A DNA stretch of 64,000 nucleotides from Pseudomonas parafulva (GCF_002021815.1 NZ_CP019952.1:2511001-2575000); one strand, 5' to 3'. Counted from the stretch's first letter, positions 8,019 through 17,598 are shown. Translations and numbers: made by a program. The notes: generated by a model from the letters alone, not told the origin.

Positions 8019-9554
8019 ATGCCTGAACATTTTCGCGCGTTGATCGTCATCCTGTTCCTGGCCAGCGTGGTATTCGTGCTGGCTCGGCGTCCTGCCACCG
8101 ACCTGATCCCGCTGCGCGATTTCAAGCGCCGGCGCAACCTGTGGTTTTTGCTGACGGTACTGGCGTTCGTCTCCCACAGCTTCTGGCTGTACCTGGCGGC
8201 AGGCGGGCTTATCCTGTACCTGGCCGGGCGCCGTGAGCATAACCCCATGGCGCTGTTCTACCTGCTGCTGTTCCTGATCCCACCGGCGGCGGCGCAGGTA
8301 CCGGGGTTCGGCGTGGTCAACTACCTGGTCGACCTCAACCACATCCGCCTGTTGACGCTGTGCGTGCTGCTACCGGCCGCACTGACCCTGCGTCGGCAGC
8401 CGGACACGCTGCGCTTCGGCCGCACCTGGCCAGATCGACTGCTGGCAGCGAGCCTGGTGTTGATGAGTGTGCTCTACTTGCGCGAAACCACGCCCACCGA
8501 CACCCTACGCCAGACGCTGTACCTGTATGTCGATGTGTTCCTGCCCTACTACGTGGCCAGCCGTGGGTTGCGCCAGGTCAGCGACTTCAAGGACGCGATG
8601 CTGGCCTTCGTGCTGGTCGGTTTCCTGCTGGCGTTGATCGGGGTCGCCGAGTACGTACGCCACTGGTTGCTGTACAGCGCCCTGATCGACGCCATGGGTG
8701 TGCCCTGGAGCCTGTCAGGCTACCTGAGCCGCGGCGGGGCCCTGCGGGCCAGCGTTACCACGGGCCAGGCCATCGTGCTGGGTTATGTGATGAGCGTCGC
8801 CATTGGTCTGTTCCTGTTCGTGCAAGGTTACCTGCGCCGTCCGTTGCACCGCTGGATGGGCGCGTTGTTGCTGGCTGCCGGTCTGTTCGCGCCGCTCTCA
8901 CGCGGGCCCTGGATCGGCGCTGCGGTGATCGTGGTGGTGTTCGTGGCACTGGGCAGGGGTGCCGTGCGGCGCCTGGCCCTGCTGGCTACGGCGGGGGTGC
9001 TCGCACTGCCGCTGCTGGGCGTGATACCCGGTGGCGATAAAGTGCTGGACCTGCTGCCGTTCATTGGCAACCTTGAAAAAGAGAACATCACCTACCGCGA
9101 GCGGCTCATGGACAATGCCTGGATCGTCATTCAGCGCAATCCGTTGTTCGGCTCGTTCGATTTTCGCAACACGCCCGAAATGCAGTCGATGATCCAGGGA
9201 GAAGGCATCATCGATATCGTCAATTCCTACATCAATTTGGCCCTGCACGTCGGCTTGGTCGGGCTTGGATTGTTCGTGGCCTTTTTTGCCGTGGTGCTGC
9301 GCGGCCTCTACAAGGCTATGCGCAGCTTCGACGACAAGGATGACGAACGTCGCCAGCTTGGCCGGGTGTTGCTGGCGACATTGATCGGCATCCTGGTGAT
9401 CATCTTCACCGTCAGCAGCATCACCTTCATCCCGGTGGTGTACTGGTCCATCGCCGGACTGGCTGTGGCCTACACCCACATGGTCCGCCGGCAGCACGCG
9501 CTCGCTACGCCCGCTTACGACATCCCCTCTGCGCAACCCAGGAGCCTTTCATGA
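8019..9554 (+). CDS. O-antigen ligase/Wzy-type polymerase, integral membrane
   Basis: Protein of 511 residues with ten or more hydrophobic segments, a cluster of charged residues after each, and a longer hydrophilic loop around residues 345-395 (KVLDLLPFIGNLEKENITYRE and following). The Wzy_C/O-antigen ligase pattern is visible: SRGPWIGAAVIVVVF near residue 290, then the RERLMDNAWIVIQRNPLFG segment and N-S-Y-IN-LALHVGLVG near residue 400. In a locus with flippase and co-polymerase it most likely polymerises the repeat units in the periplasm. A Shine-Dalgarno GGAAGG lies about 10 nt before the ATG. Its stop overlaps the next start (ATGA). A ligase role cannot be excluded from sequence alone. 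Confidence 0.8.
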   Translation: MPEHFRALIVILFLASVVFVLARRPATDLIPLRDFKRRRNLWFLLTVLAFVSHSFWLYLAAGGLILYLAGRREHNPMALFYLLLFLIPPAAAQVPGFGVVNYLVDLNHIRLLTLCVLLPAALTLRRQPDTLRFGRTWPDRLLAASLVLMSVLYLRETTPTDTLRQTLYLYVDVFLPYYVASRGLRQVSDFKDAMLAFVLVGFLLALIGVAEYVRHWLLYSALIDAMGVPWSLSGYLSRGGALRASVTTGQAIVLGYVMSVAIGLFLFVQGYLRRPLHRWMGALLLAAGLFAPLSRGPWIGAAVIVVVFVALGRGAVRRLALLATAGVLALPLLGVIPGGDKVLDLLPFIGNLEKENITYRERLMDNAWIVIQRNPLFGSFDFRNTPEMQSMIQGEGIIDIVNSYINLALHVGLVGLGLFVAFFAVVLRGLYKAMRSFDDKDDERRQLGRVLLATLIGILVIIFTVSSITFIPVVYWSIAGLAVAYTHMVRRQHALATPAYDIPSAQPRSLS

Positions 9555-12148
9555 CCCTGTCTGCCATGCGTGCCCTGCTGAGCCTGGCCGCCCTGAGCGC
9601 CCTGGCCTTGCCCATCAACGTTCAGGCCGAGGCGTGGCAGGTCAGCATCGATGAGCAGAACGGCCTGCCGGTGGTAACACAGGGTGGCGGGCCGGTGATG
9701 AGCGCCAAGTTCGACTTCTGGGCGCAGGACTGGAGCTGGACGGGTTTCCAGACGGCCCTGAGCGTCGATGCCCCGGCGCGCTACACCTTGCAGGGGCAGA
9801 ACAAGGATCTGGATTTCGAGCTCAAGGCGGCAATCACCCAGGTGCAACCGCAAACCCTGGCGTGGGACTTCGACCTTGATGCCCATAGCCGCCAGCGCGA
9901 TGTGATAGGCGGGGGCATGGTGTTCCAGTTCGACCCGGCGCAGATCGCAGGGCCCATGGGTGCCCCGCAACTGCTGGCCGGTAACCGCGGGTGGTCCTGG
10001 GGCGGTGCCGAGCAGGGCCGGCGTGTAGAGATGCGTTTCGACCCACCCTTGGCCAAGGTCTACTTCGAGCGCGGCAACCCCTCGGAGCTGCGCGCCTTCT
10101 TCTACAAAGACGACATCGCCCCCGGCAAGCAACAGCTCAAGGCCACGCTGAACGTTACGGGGGACATCGCACTGGCGCCCACGCCAACCGAGCGCTTCGG
10201 CCTGGTGGACCCAAAGACCTGGCCACTGGACCAGTTGGACTGGCGCACATCACCGGTGGACCTGTCGTTTCTCAATGCGCAGCAAAAACCCGCCGGCAAA
10301 CACGGCTTCGTCAAGGCGTCCGGTGAACAACTGGTGTTCGAGGACAGCACGCCCGTGCGGTTCTGGGGCACCAACCTGTCGGCCTACGCCCTGTTCAAGA
10401 GCCCTGACGAGGAGATTGTCCAGCAGGCCAAACGCCTGTCGGCGCTGGGCTTCAACCTTGTACGGCTGCACCATCACGACTCGCCCTGGGTGAGCCCCAA
10501 TGTGTTTGGTGACGGTACGCTGGTACGCAACACCCAACAGGTGGACGCCGAGTCCATGCGCAAGCTTGACCTCTGGATCAAGGCGCTGAAGGACGAGGGC
10601 ATCTACATCTGGCTGGACCTGCACGTGCAACGCGCCCTGACCACCCAGGACGGTATCGATGACTTTGGCGAACTGGCCAAGGGCGAAGCGCGGGTCGACC
10701 TGAAGGGCTACGCCTACGTCAACGCCAGCATCCAGCAGGCGATGAAACGCTTTGCCACTCAGTACCTAGGCCATGTAAATCCCCTGACAGGGCTGGCTTA
10801 CAAAGATGACCCCGCCATCGCGGCTATCCTGCTCACCAACGAGAACGACATCACCCAGCACTACGGCAACGCCCTGCTCCCGGACAAGGACGTGCCCCGC
10901 CACAGTCAGCGTTACATGGCCGCTGCCAAGGCGTTCGCCAGCCAGCACGACCTGCCTGCGGACCTGACCTGGCGGGCCTGGCAGCCTGGCCCCTCCAAGC
11001 TGTTTCTCAACGACCTCGAGCAGCGCTTCAATGCCGACATGATCGCGCACCTGCGCGCCTTGGGGGTAAGAGTGCCGATCGCCACCACCAGCACCTGGGG
11101 AGGCAATGGGCTGAGTGCCCTGCCCGCCCTCACGGTGGGTGATGTCATCGATGCCCACAGCTACGGTGCCAGCGGCCAGCTGGAGAAGAACCCGCTGACC
11201 AGTGATGGTTTGATCGACTGGCTGGCCGCCGCCCAGGTCGTGGGCAAGCCGTTGACGGTCAGTGAATGGAACGCCGAGCCATTCCCGTTGCCTGACCGGC
11301 ACTCCCTGCCGCTGTATATCGCCGGCACCGCCAGCCACCAGGGTTGGGACGCCATGCTGCAGTACGCCTACAGTCAACAGGCGTTCAACCCCGGCTGGCG
11401 CACGGCAGACAACTGGCATGCCTACAATGATCCGGCATTGCTTGCCACCCTGCCGGCTGCGGCGCTGATGTATCGGCGCGGGGACGTTCAACCCGCCAGT
11501 ACCCACTACGTATTCGCGCCCAGCCCCGATACCTTGTTCAATCAGGAGATCACCCCGCGTACTTCGGCGCTGCTGCGCACGGCGGTAGGTCTGGGCCAGC
11601 TGCAGATCGCCTTGCCTGCCACGCCCGAGTTGCAATGGCTCAAACCTGCTGCCATCGCTGACGGAGCTACCGTGTTGCACGATCCTGCCCAGGCGTTGCT
11701 GCCGGCAGACGCGACTGAGTCGGTGAGCGATACCGGCGAGCTCAAGCGCAACTGGCAGTCGGGCCTCTACACCATCGACACGCCGCTCACCCAAGCGGTG
11801 ACGGGCTGGCTGGGCGGGCGCACGATCACGTTGGCTGATGTCCAGGTGCAGGCAAGCACGCCCTACGCCAGTGTCGCCGTGCAAAGCCTTGACGGGGTCG
11901 TGCTAGGCCAGTCGCGCAGCATGCTGGTGTCCCTGGGCACACGAGCGGTGCCCCAGCCTGAGCAAAACACGCGCTTTCATGTCGAGCCGCTCAAGGCCGA
12001 GCTGAGCATCAAGGCGCCTGCTGGGTTGAAACTGTTCGCCCGCGATGCCCAGGCGCAGCTCAAACCACTGCCCGCCAGCTACCGAGATGGGCGTTATCAC
12101 ATCATCCTGGACGGCACCTACATGTCCAATTGGCTGTTCTTGAAATAG
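9551..12148 (+). CDS. Exported glycoside hydrolase-like protein of the polysaccharide locus
   Basis: Protein of 865 residues with a signal peptide (hydrophobic residues 8-22, NVQA/EAW cleavage-like site). Residues about 25-220 are beta-rich. From about residue 265 a TIM-barrel begins (RFWGTNLSAYALF, LGFNLVRLHHHDSPW, IWLDLHVQR). LLTNENDI near residue 428 has the Asn-Glu pair expected for an acid/base catalyst, and VSEWNAEPF near 570 the nucleophile Glu, as in clan GH-A (GH5/GH39-like) enzymes. The C-terminal 250 residues are again beta-rich. It would act in the periplasm or outside, trimming or releasing the polymer, as dedicated hydrolases do in alginate, Psl and Pel loci (inference). The start at 9551 follows an AGGAGCC site and is coupled to the upstream stop. 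Confidence 0.72.
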   Translation: MTLSAMRALLSLAALSALALPINVQAEAWQVSIDEQNGLPVVTQGGGPVMSAKFDFWAQDWSWTGFQTALSVDAPARYTLQGQNKDLDFELKAAITQVQPQTLAWDFDLDAHSRQRDVIGGGMVFQFDPAQIAGPMGAPQLLAGNRGWSWGGAEQGRRVEMRFDPPLAKVYFERGNPSELRAFFYKDDIAPGKQQLKATLNVTGDIALAPTPTERFGLVDPKTWPLDQLDWRTSPVDLSFLNAQQKPAGKHGFVKASGEQLVFEDSTPVRFWGTNLSAYALFKSPDEEIVQQAKRLSALGFNLVRLHHHDSPWVSPNVFGDGTLVRNTQQVDAESMRKLDLWIKALKDEGIYIWLDLHVQRALTTQDGIDDFGELAKGEARVDLKGYAYVNASIQQAMKRFATQYLGHVNPLTGLAYKDDPAIAAILLTNENDITQHYGNALLPDKDVPRHSQRYMAAAKAFASQHDLPADLTWRAWQPGPSKLFLNDLEQRFNADMIAHLRALGVRVPIATTSTWGGNGLSALPALTVGDVIDAHSYGASGQLEKNPLTSDGLIDWLAAAQVVGKPLTVSEWNAEPFPLPDRHSLPLYIAGTASHQGWDAMLQYAYSQQAFNPGWRTADNWHAYNDPALLATLPAAALMYRRGDVQPASTHYVFAPSPDTLFNQEITPRTSALLRTAVGLGQLQIALPATPELQWLKPAAIADGATVLHDPAQALLPADATESVSDTGELKRNWQSGLYTIDTPLTQAVTGWLGGRTITLADVQVQASTPYASVAVQSLDGVVLGQSRSMLVSLGTRAVPQPEQNTRFHVEPLKAELSIKAPAGLKLFARDAQAQLKPLPASYRDGRYHIILDGTYMSNWLFLK

Positions 12149-12254
12149 GGCAGATGGCCATCTACGCTCAGGGCACCTGTTAGCCGAGCATCCCGCCTGC
12201 ATGTTCCAGGGACGGTTCACGGTGTCTGTCGACAGCGGCTTCGTGGAGGTGTGG

Positions 12255-13232
12255 ATGAGGTACCTGGTGGTGGGGGGCTCGGGCTACATTGGCTCGCACA
12301 TGGTCGGCTATCTGTTGGCTGCCGGGCATTCAGTGGTTGTAGCAGACCTGGTATCGCCAGGGCCGGGCGTTCAGTGGGCCCGATTGGATATCGCCGATGA
12401 AGCTGCGCTAAACGTGCTGTTCGGCATGTGCACGTTCGACGCGGTGTTTCATTTTGCCTCATTCATCCAGGTCGGCGAATCGGTCAGCGCACCGGGCAAG
12501 TATTACCAGAACAACGTCGCCGCTACCCTGTCGCTGCTGCAGGCGATGGTCAACGCAGGTATCAAGTGCCTGATTTTCTCCTCCACGGCGGCTGTGTATG
12601 GGGATCCGCAGTACGTGCCCATCGACGAGGCCCATCCCAAGTCGCCGATCAACCCGTATGGGCTGAGCAAGTGGATGGTGGAACAGATTCTTGAGGACTT
12701 CGATCGGGCCTATGGGCTCAAGTCGGTGTGCCTGCGCTATTTCAATGCCGCAGGCGCCGACCCGGCCGGGTTGCTCGGCGAGCGCCATGAGCCGGAGACA
12801 CACCTGATCCCGCTAATCCTCCAGGCCGCCTCGGGCCGGCGCGAGGCAGTCACGGTGTTCGGCCGGGACTACCCCACCCCGGACGGCACGTGCATCCGCG
12901 ATTACGTCCATGTGACTGATCTGGCCTGCGCCCATGCACTGGCCGTGGACTACCTGCTCGAAGGCGGTGAGCGTGCAGTGTTCAACCTGGGCAATGGCCA
13001 AGGGTTCTCGGTGCAGGAGGTCATTGATGCGGCCAGGACCGTGACGGGCCGCCCCATCACCGTGCTGGATGCACCGCGCCGCGCAGGCGACCCGCCTCGA
13101 CTGGTGGCCGATGCCAGCAAGGCCATGCAGGTGCTGGGTTGGCGGCCTGTGCACGCGGAGCTGGAAGTGATCGTGGCCCACGCCTGGCAATGGGAGCGGC
13201 AGTACCCGTGGCCTGCGATGTCGTGGCGTTGA
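12255..13232 (+). CDS. galE: UDP-glucose 4-epimerase
   Basis: Protein of 325 residues when started at ATG 12255, which follows GGAGG (12245-12249); an upstream in-frame ATG at 12201 lacks this support and would add 18 non-family residues. It has GGSGYIGSH (NAD-binding), FDAVFHFAS, SSTAAVYGDP and YGLSK with Tyr about 135 and Lys about 139, then CLRYFNAAGADP and the DYVHVTDLA block, all as in GalE of extended short-chain dehydrogenases. It interconverts UDP-glucose and UDP-galactose and so supplies the locus with UDP-Gal. A 106-nt gap separates it from the hydrolase gene. A specificity for N-acetylated sugars is possible. Confidence 0.9.
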   Translation: MRYLVVGGSGYIGSHMVGYLLAAGHSVVVADLVSPGPGVQWARLDIADEAALNVLFGMCTFDAVFHFASFIQVGESVSAPGKYYQNNVAATLSLLQAMVNAGIKCLIFSSTAAVYGDPQYVPIDEAHPKSPINPYGLSKWMVEQILEDFDRAYGLKSVCLRYFNAAGADPAGLLGERHEPETHLIPLILQAASGRREAVTVFGRDYPTPDGTCIRDYVHVTDLACAHALAVDYLLEGGERAVFNLGNGQGFSVQEVIDAARTVTGRPITVLDAPRRAGDPPRLVADASKAMQVLGWRPVHAELEVIVAHAWQWERQYPWPAMSWR

Positions 13233-13272
13233 GCGTCTGCCGGGGCCTGCGTGGTGGCGCCCCTGCACGCGC

Positions 13273-14079
13273 TCAGTAGTAGGGCTGCGGTTTTTCGTCG
13301 GCCTTGTTCAGGACGGTGCCAATCAGGTTCGCCGTGCCCAGATGGTGCAGGCAGTCCTCGATCTCTTTTTTGGTGTTCATGCCGTTGGCCACCACCAACA
13401 GCACGCAGTCGAACGTGGGCAGCACGGTGATCGCATCGTCGGAGCTCAGCAGCGGTGGCAAGTCGAAGATGCAGATACGCGAGGCATAGCGATTGCGCAG
13501 GTCGCTGACCAGGTGGGTGACCTTGGGTGAGCACAATACTTCAGTCGACATGGGGACCGGCACCCGCGTCGGCAGTACGACGAAGCGAGGCAATGTCGGG
13601 TTCACCAGGCAATCCTGCAATGGCGCCTGGTCATCGAGAAACTCGTTCAACGAGCAGTCCATGGGTAGCCCCAGGCTTCTGCCGACGCGGGGGCGCCGCA
13701 GGTCGAAATCCACCAGCAAGGCCGTGCGGGTGGTGTAATGGGCAATGCTCATGGCCAGGTTGATAGCCAGTACTGTCTTGCCCGCTTCGGGGGTGGGGGA
13801 CGTAATGGCCAGGGTACGCCAGCCATTTTCCTCCATGGTCCTGAGCACCTGGGTACGCAGCAGGTCAATGGGCCCGTTCATGCTGGAGTTCTTGTTGTAG
13901 GCAACGATGCGATGACGTTCCAAGTGGTCGGCCTTGAGCGCCACCACCTTGGTATTGACGTAGTCGAACTGCCCCGGGACTTCGGCAAGCGCGGTGCCCG
14001 GTGCCGGGGTCACGGCCTGGGGCGTACCTGGAGTGACCGGGTGAAGGGTATTGCCATAAGCCGGTGTATTCCTGTCCAT
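13273..14079 (-). CDS. CpsD/CapB-like P-loop ATPase (BY-kinase domain)
   Basis: Protein of 268 residues from ATG 14079, preceded by AGGAAAG; the longer frame from 14127 would overlap the upstream gene and has a Cys-rich tail unlike the family. Walker A SPTPEAGKT lies near residue 95-105, Walker A' ALLVDFDLRRP follows, and ICIFDLPPLLSSDDA is the Walker B region. These are the motifs of bacterial tyrosine kinases of polysaccharide loci. The usual C-terminal tyrosine cluster is reduced to the final PYY. It would work with the adjacent membrane co-polymerase (10 nt upstream) to control chain length through cycles of phosphorylation; with so few tyrosines its kinase activity is uncertain. Confidence 0.82.
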   Translation of the reverse strand: MDRNTPAYGNTLHPVTPGTPQAVTPAPGTALAEVPGQFDYVNTKVVALKADHLERHRIVAYNKNSSMNGPIDLLRTQVLRTMEENGWRTLAITSPTPEAGKTVLAINLAMSIAHYTTRTALLVDFDLRRPRVGRSLGLPMDCSLNEFLDDQAPLQDCLVNPTLPRFVVLPTRVPVPMSTEVLCSPKVTHLVSDLRNRYASRICIFDLPPLLSSDDAITVLPTFDCVLLVVANGMNTKKEIEDCLHHLGTANLIGTVLNKADEKPQPYY

Positions 14080-14089
14080 CACTGCTTTC

Positions 14090-15652
14090 CTATGCAAACC
14101 TGGAAGTGAGCTTGAGCAACAGCACATCCAGCGGCATGTAGAAGAGGTGTACCAGCCCTACCAGGATAGCCACCAGACACAACGCTGCCAGAATCAGGCC
14201 GTTGCGCCAGCGCTTGCGCCTGGCCACGTCGGCGCGGGTGTCGATGTAAGGCAGCGCCACCAGTACGCGCCTGCCCAGCAGGTTCTCAAGGGCGCCCACG
14301 CCCCGCACCCGCTGGTTGAGCATCTCCAGCAACATGACCAGCGCCCCACCACCTGCCGGCGCCAGCACCAGCCCCAGTGCCGCGATTTTCTTGCGGTTGG
14401 GCTTGATAGGCTTTTCGGGCATCAAGGGCGGTTCGAGCAGTACGAAACGCTCGGCCTTGTTTTCCTGCTCGAGGCTCTCGGTGATCTTGGCGCCCATTTC
14501 CTTGGCCCGGATCTCCTCGTATTTCTTGCGCGCGTTGTCATGGTCGCGCATCAGCGTCACCAGGTCGCGCTCAACCTGCGGCGCTTCGAGAATCTCGGCT
14601 TCGTACCCTTCCATCTTGCGGGTCAATTCGCGCTTCTGCTCGGCCAACGAGGCAATACGCACCTGTGCGGCGCTCATCTTGGCCCTTACGCGTGCCGCAT
14701 CCAGGCTCACCGTCGAGGCCACGCTACCGGTCTGGCCACTGGCCTCCAGCGCTTGAATCTTGCGTTTGACCGCGGCCACGTCGGGGTGCGCTTCCTTGTA
14801 GCGGGTCAACAAGCGGGCGTATTCGGCCTTCAGGCTGGCCAGGTCCTGAGGCTGATCCGCGCCGGCTGGACGCGCGCCCTCCCCGGTTTTGGTACCAAGG
14901 CCGGCATTGGCGGCGGACAGCTCAAGCTCCAGGTAGCGCAGTTCCTCCTGGGCCGCCTTGTAGTCGCGGTCTACCTCGCGGAACTCGAGCTCTGCCCGCG
15001 AAAGCATGTTCATGCGCAGCGTCTGATGCTCAGGCAACGCGTTGGCATGGGCCTGCTTGAAGTCGGCCAACTGGTTCTCCAGGCTGGCCAGCTCTGCCCC
15101 CAGCTTGTTCGCCTCCTGGGTCAGAAACTCGGTGGTCTCGTTGGCCCGCTCCGTGCGCTGCTTGAGGTTCTCATTGAGAAACAGTGTCACCAGTTCATCG
15201 GCGACTTCTTTGGTCAGCTCTGGTTGACGATGTTCGAAGGACACGTTGAAGGCCACCGTCGCCTCGCCGCGTCCACGCACGAACGTGGTCAACGTCTGGA
15301 CCGCGATGGCGTTGCGCATCTGGTCGATCTTGTCGCTTTCGCTCAAGCGCTTGTCAGCAAACAGTCCGTACTTGTCGATGATGCGCAGTAGGTTTTCCCG
15401 CGTCATCACCCGCTGGCGAATAACCTCGATGCGCTCGTCGGCAAAGCTGGTGGTGTTGGTTGACACCAGTTCGGGTGAGATCTGCTGGGACTCCACCAGG
15501 ATCGTGCCGGTGGACTGGTAGATCGGTGGCACCATCAACGCCACGGCGACGGTGGCGGCCAGGATGACGGCTGCGCTGCCCCCCAACACCACGGCCCGGT
15601 CCTTGATAATGGCGATGTAATCTCTGAGGGAGAGCTCGTAATCGGACTTCAT
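14090..15652 (-). CDS. Polysaccharide co-polymerase, Wzz/GumC-like
   Basis: Protein of 520 residues. An N-terminal membrane helix (about residues 19-38) follows the cytoplasmic start SDYELSLRDYIAIIKDR. The periplasmic part contains long charged coiled-coil stretches (about 170-400). A proline-rich PLMPEKPIKPNRK motif precedes the second membrane region, as in Wzz/GumC/VpsO proteins, and another hydrophobic helix lies near the C-terminus. No kinase domain is fused; the ATPase is the separate downstream gene, so this is the split arrangement. It should set chain length and link the polymerase to the export pore. It is 19 nt downstream of the beta-barrel gene. Confidence 0.88.
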   Translation of the reverse strand: MKSDYELSLRDYIAIIKDRAVVLGGSAAVILAATVAVALMVPPIYQSTGTILVESQQISPELVSTNTTSFADERIEVIRQRVMTRENLLRIIDKYGLFADKRLSESDKIDQMRNAIAVQTLTTFVRGRGEATVAFNVSFEHRQPELTKEVADELVTLFLNENLKQRTERANETTEFLTQEANKLGAELASLENQLADFKQAHANALPEHQTLRMNMLSRAELEFREVDRDYKAAQEELRYLELELSAANAGLGTKTGEGARPAGADQPQDLASLKAEYARLLTRYKEAHPDVAAVKRKIQALEASGQTGSVASTVSLDAARVRAKMSAAQVRIASLAEQKRELTRKMEGYEAEILEAPQVERDLVTLMRDHDNARKKYEEIRAKEMGAKITESLEQENKAERFVLLEPPLMPEKPIKPNRKKIAALGLVLAPAGGGALVMLLEMLNQRVRGVGALENLLGRRVLVALPYIDTRADVARRKRWRNGLILAALCLVAILVGLVHLFYMPLDVLLLKLTSRFA

Positions 15653-15671
15653 GGGGCCACCTGCAAGCGGT

Positions 15672-16787
15672 TCAGATGTCGGGATAGCGGTATGTCAGGG
15701 TCAAGCCAACGATCGTGGCGGTCGCATCGCCGTCAAGGTCCTGCTTGCGCTCCTTGTAGGTCAGCGCCAGGCGCACGTCCCAATAGGGGGACAATTGGCG
15801 GCTGGCCCAGAGGCTGTAGATCTGCAAGGTATTGGGTATCTGGCCCTTACTGTCCTGCCAGGCGGCGTCGGCGCCTACCCGGGTCAACGGGTCGAGGGCA
15901 TAGCTCCAGACCCCACGCACCTGATCGAGCTGGGCGAAGCCGCCTTGGGCACTGGCCACGGTGCTGCGCTCGACCGTCAGGCTGGCATCGCTGCGTGCCC
16001 CGGTGTACAGCAGCGCCACGCCGCCCTCCCCGCGCCGGCCCCCTTGGCTGCCCGACACCTTGTTGACGCCCAGGTGTGCATCGGCGCTCAGTGACTCGGA
16101 GAACTGGTACTTGATGCCCACCGCCGGGCTGTAGCTGTTGGAGGCCGTGGCGGTCAGGTCGTCATCGGGTTCATAACGCCGAGCACCGAAGCGGGTATAA
16201 ACGTCGGCGCGCTCGCTCCAGGCATAAGTCCAGGTCAGGGTATTGGCCAGCTCGTCGTAGCCAGTGAGGCTGTTGATATCGTAACGGGCGCGGTTATAGG
16301 TCGTTTCGTTGCTCAGGGTACTGCGTTCGGTGATCGCCTGGCGCCAGTTACCCGTCAAGGTGTACAGCTTCTGCGTGCCATCGGTGGTGACTACGCCCGT
16401 ATCGAGTACGGTCCCCGACAGCGTCGAGGTTTCGTTGTAGCGTGCTAGGAGCCCGAACTGCCCCCGTTCGGTGGTGCGTTGCCAGCCCAAGCTGATGTCC
16501 GGGTCTTCGCGGTCATCGACGACGTTGGTGTCGGATGAGCGCAGAATGTCCAGGCCCAGACCCAACCGGAGTTCATCTGGGCCGAAACTGCCGATCAGGG
16601 TGTAGTCAGGTGCGATCAGGGTACGTGTCACCCCTTTCTCGCCCGACGATAGCAACAGCGGGTTGCTGTCGTGTTCGACCGAAGTCGGTACCACCATCGT
16701 CGACTGCCAGGTAGCGGCCTGGGTTGAGTGCGCAAGCGGCAAGACCACAATTGCCGCGGCAATGCGTGTTGTTCTTGGAAGAGGCAT
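15672..16787 (-). CDS. Outer-membrane beta-barrel protein of the export operon (VpsM-like)
   Basis: Protein of 371 residues from ATG 16787 (a TTG just upstream adds one residue). A signal peptide (IAAAIVVLPLAHSTQA) is followed by alternating amphipathic strands: SVEHDSNPLLL near residue 37, TYAWSERADVYTRFGARRY, YQFSESLSADAHLGV, and a final strand TIVGLTLTYRYPDI. The opening strand with EHDSNP is typical of the outer_membrane beta-barrel family 2 proteins found in exopolysaccharide and exosortase-linked loci. It probably forms part of an outer-membrane channel or docking protein for the polymer, between the Wza-type protein and the co-polymerase. Function is by context. Confidence 0.72.
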   Translation of the reverse strand: MPLPRTTRIAAAIVVLPLAHSTQAATWQSTMVVPTSVEHDSNPLLLSSGEKGVTRTLIAPDYTLIGSFGPDELRLGLGLDILRSSDTNVVDDREDPDISLGWQRTTERGQFGLLARYNETSTLSGTVLDTGVVTTDGTQKLYTLTGNWRQAITERSTLSNETTYNRARYDINSLTGYDELANTLTWTYAWSERADVYTRFGARRYEPDDDLTATASNSYSPAVGIKYQFSESLSADAHLGVNKVSGSQGGRRGEGGVALLYTGARSDASLTVERSTVASAQGGFAQLDQVRGVWSYALDPLTRVGADAAWQDSKGQIPNTLQIYSLWASRQLSPYWDVRLALTYKERKQDLDGDATATIVGLTLTYRYPDI

Positions 16788-16812
16788 CAAGTCTACTTAT
16801 TAAAAGGCATGA

Positions 16813-17370
16813 TCAAGGAACGACCAGTGTGTCACCGGCCTGAAGTTGGAAATTTGTAGACATGTCGCGGCCCGTCACCAGGTCCTTGTATCGCACGGGC
16901 AAGATTCGTTGGGACGTGCCGGTGCCACGCACGACCATTATTTCGCTTTCATCGGCAAACTTGTCCAACCCACCCGACATGCTCAACGCCTGCAGCACGG
17001 CCGTGGGGCCTGACATTTGCACAGGGCCGGGCTTTATGACCTTGCCTTGGACATACACCAAGTTGCCCGCGTTACTCTTGACCACCACGCTGACGTTCGG
17101 GTCGGGCAGGAACTTTTCAAGTTTGCTGGCCACTTGTTTTTCAACCGAGGCCACATCCAGCCCTGCAACATCTATGCGGCCCGCCAGTGGGAACGTGATG
17201 CTGCCATCGGGGAGCACGGTTGCCTCCTGCTTGAGGCTGTCCTCCTGCCAGACCGAAACCATCACCACATCGCCGGGATTGAGGCGATAGGCCGATTCCG
17301 AGGGCGCGGCAGCGCACTGACCCGACCACATTGCAACAAGGCCAACGACGGCGAACAATGAACGCACCAT
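16813..17370 (-). CDS. Short Wza-type polysaccharide export protein
   Basis: Protein of 185 residues from ATG 17370, which has GGAGGG at proper distance; the TTG at 17388 lies upstream of that site and is rejected. After a signal peptide (about residues 1-24) comes a Poly_export domain (YRLNPGDVVMVSVWQEDSL, LPDGSITFPLAGRIDVAG) and one SLBB domain (VYVQGKVIKPGPVQM, ALSMSGGLDKFAD). It lacks the C-terminal outer-membrane helix of full-length Wza (about 380 residues), and its SGQC is not a good lipobox, so it likely works with the neighbouring beta-barrel protein. It is followed at 26 nt by that gene. A candidate promoter lies about 150 nt upstream. Confidence 0.85.
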   Translation of the reverse strand: MVRSLFAVVGLVAMWSGQCAAAPSESAYRLNPGDVVMVSVWQEDSLKQEATVLPDGSITFPLAGRIDVAGLDVASVEKQVASKLEKFLPDPNVSVVVKSNAGNLVYVQGKVIKPGPVQMSGPTAVLQALSMSGGLDKFADESEIMVVRGTGTSQRILPVRYKDLVTGRDMSTNFQLQAGDTLVVP

Positions 17371-17526
17371 GAGGGTCCCTCCGGCCAAATGGCCCGACTA
17401 GAGCACTGAAGAGAACAACACACCAACTCTCGCTCCACTTCGCAGTTACCACCGCAAGCGCCACGCTCTGCCGGCCGCTAGGCGGCACGTCGAACCCTGT
17501 TGACCAGACTTCGAGAGGGTAATGGC

Positions 17527-17554
17527 AATATAGCAACGCTTGACGAATTCACAA
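17527..17554 (-). promoter_or_regulatory. Candidate sigma70-type promoter for the export operon
   Basis: On the minus strand TTGTGA (17554-17549) and TATATT (17532-17527) are separated by 16 nt. It lies between the 58-residue protein gene and the Wza-type gene and would give a leader of about 150 nt. Only motif match supports it. Confidence 0.35.
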
Positions 17555-17598
17555 GCCAACTCAAGCGGTCTTACCTGAGTGACTATAACAGCGGTCTT

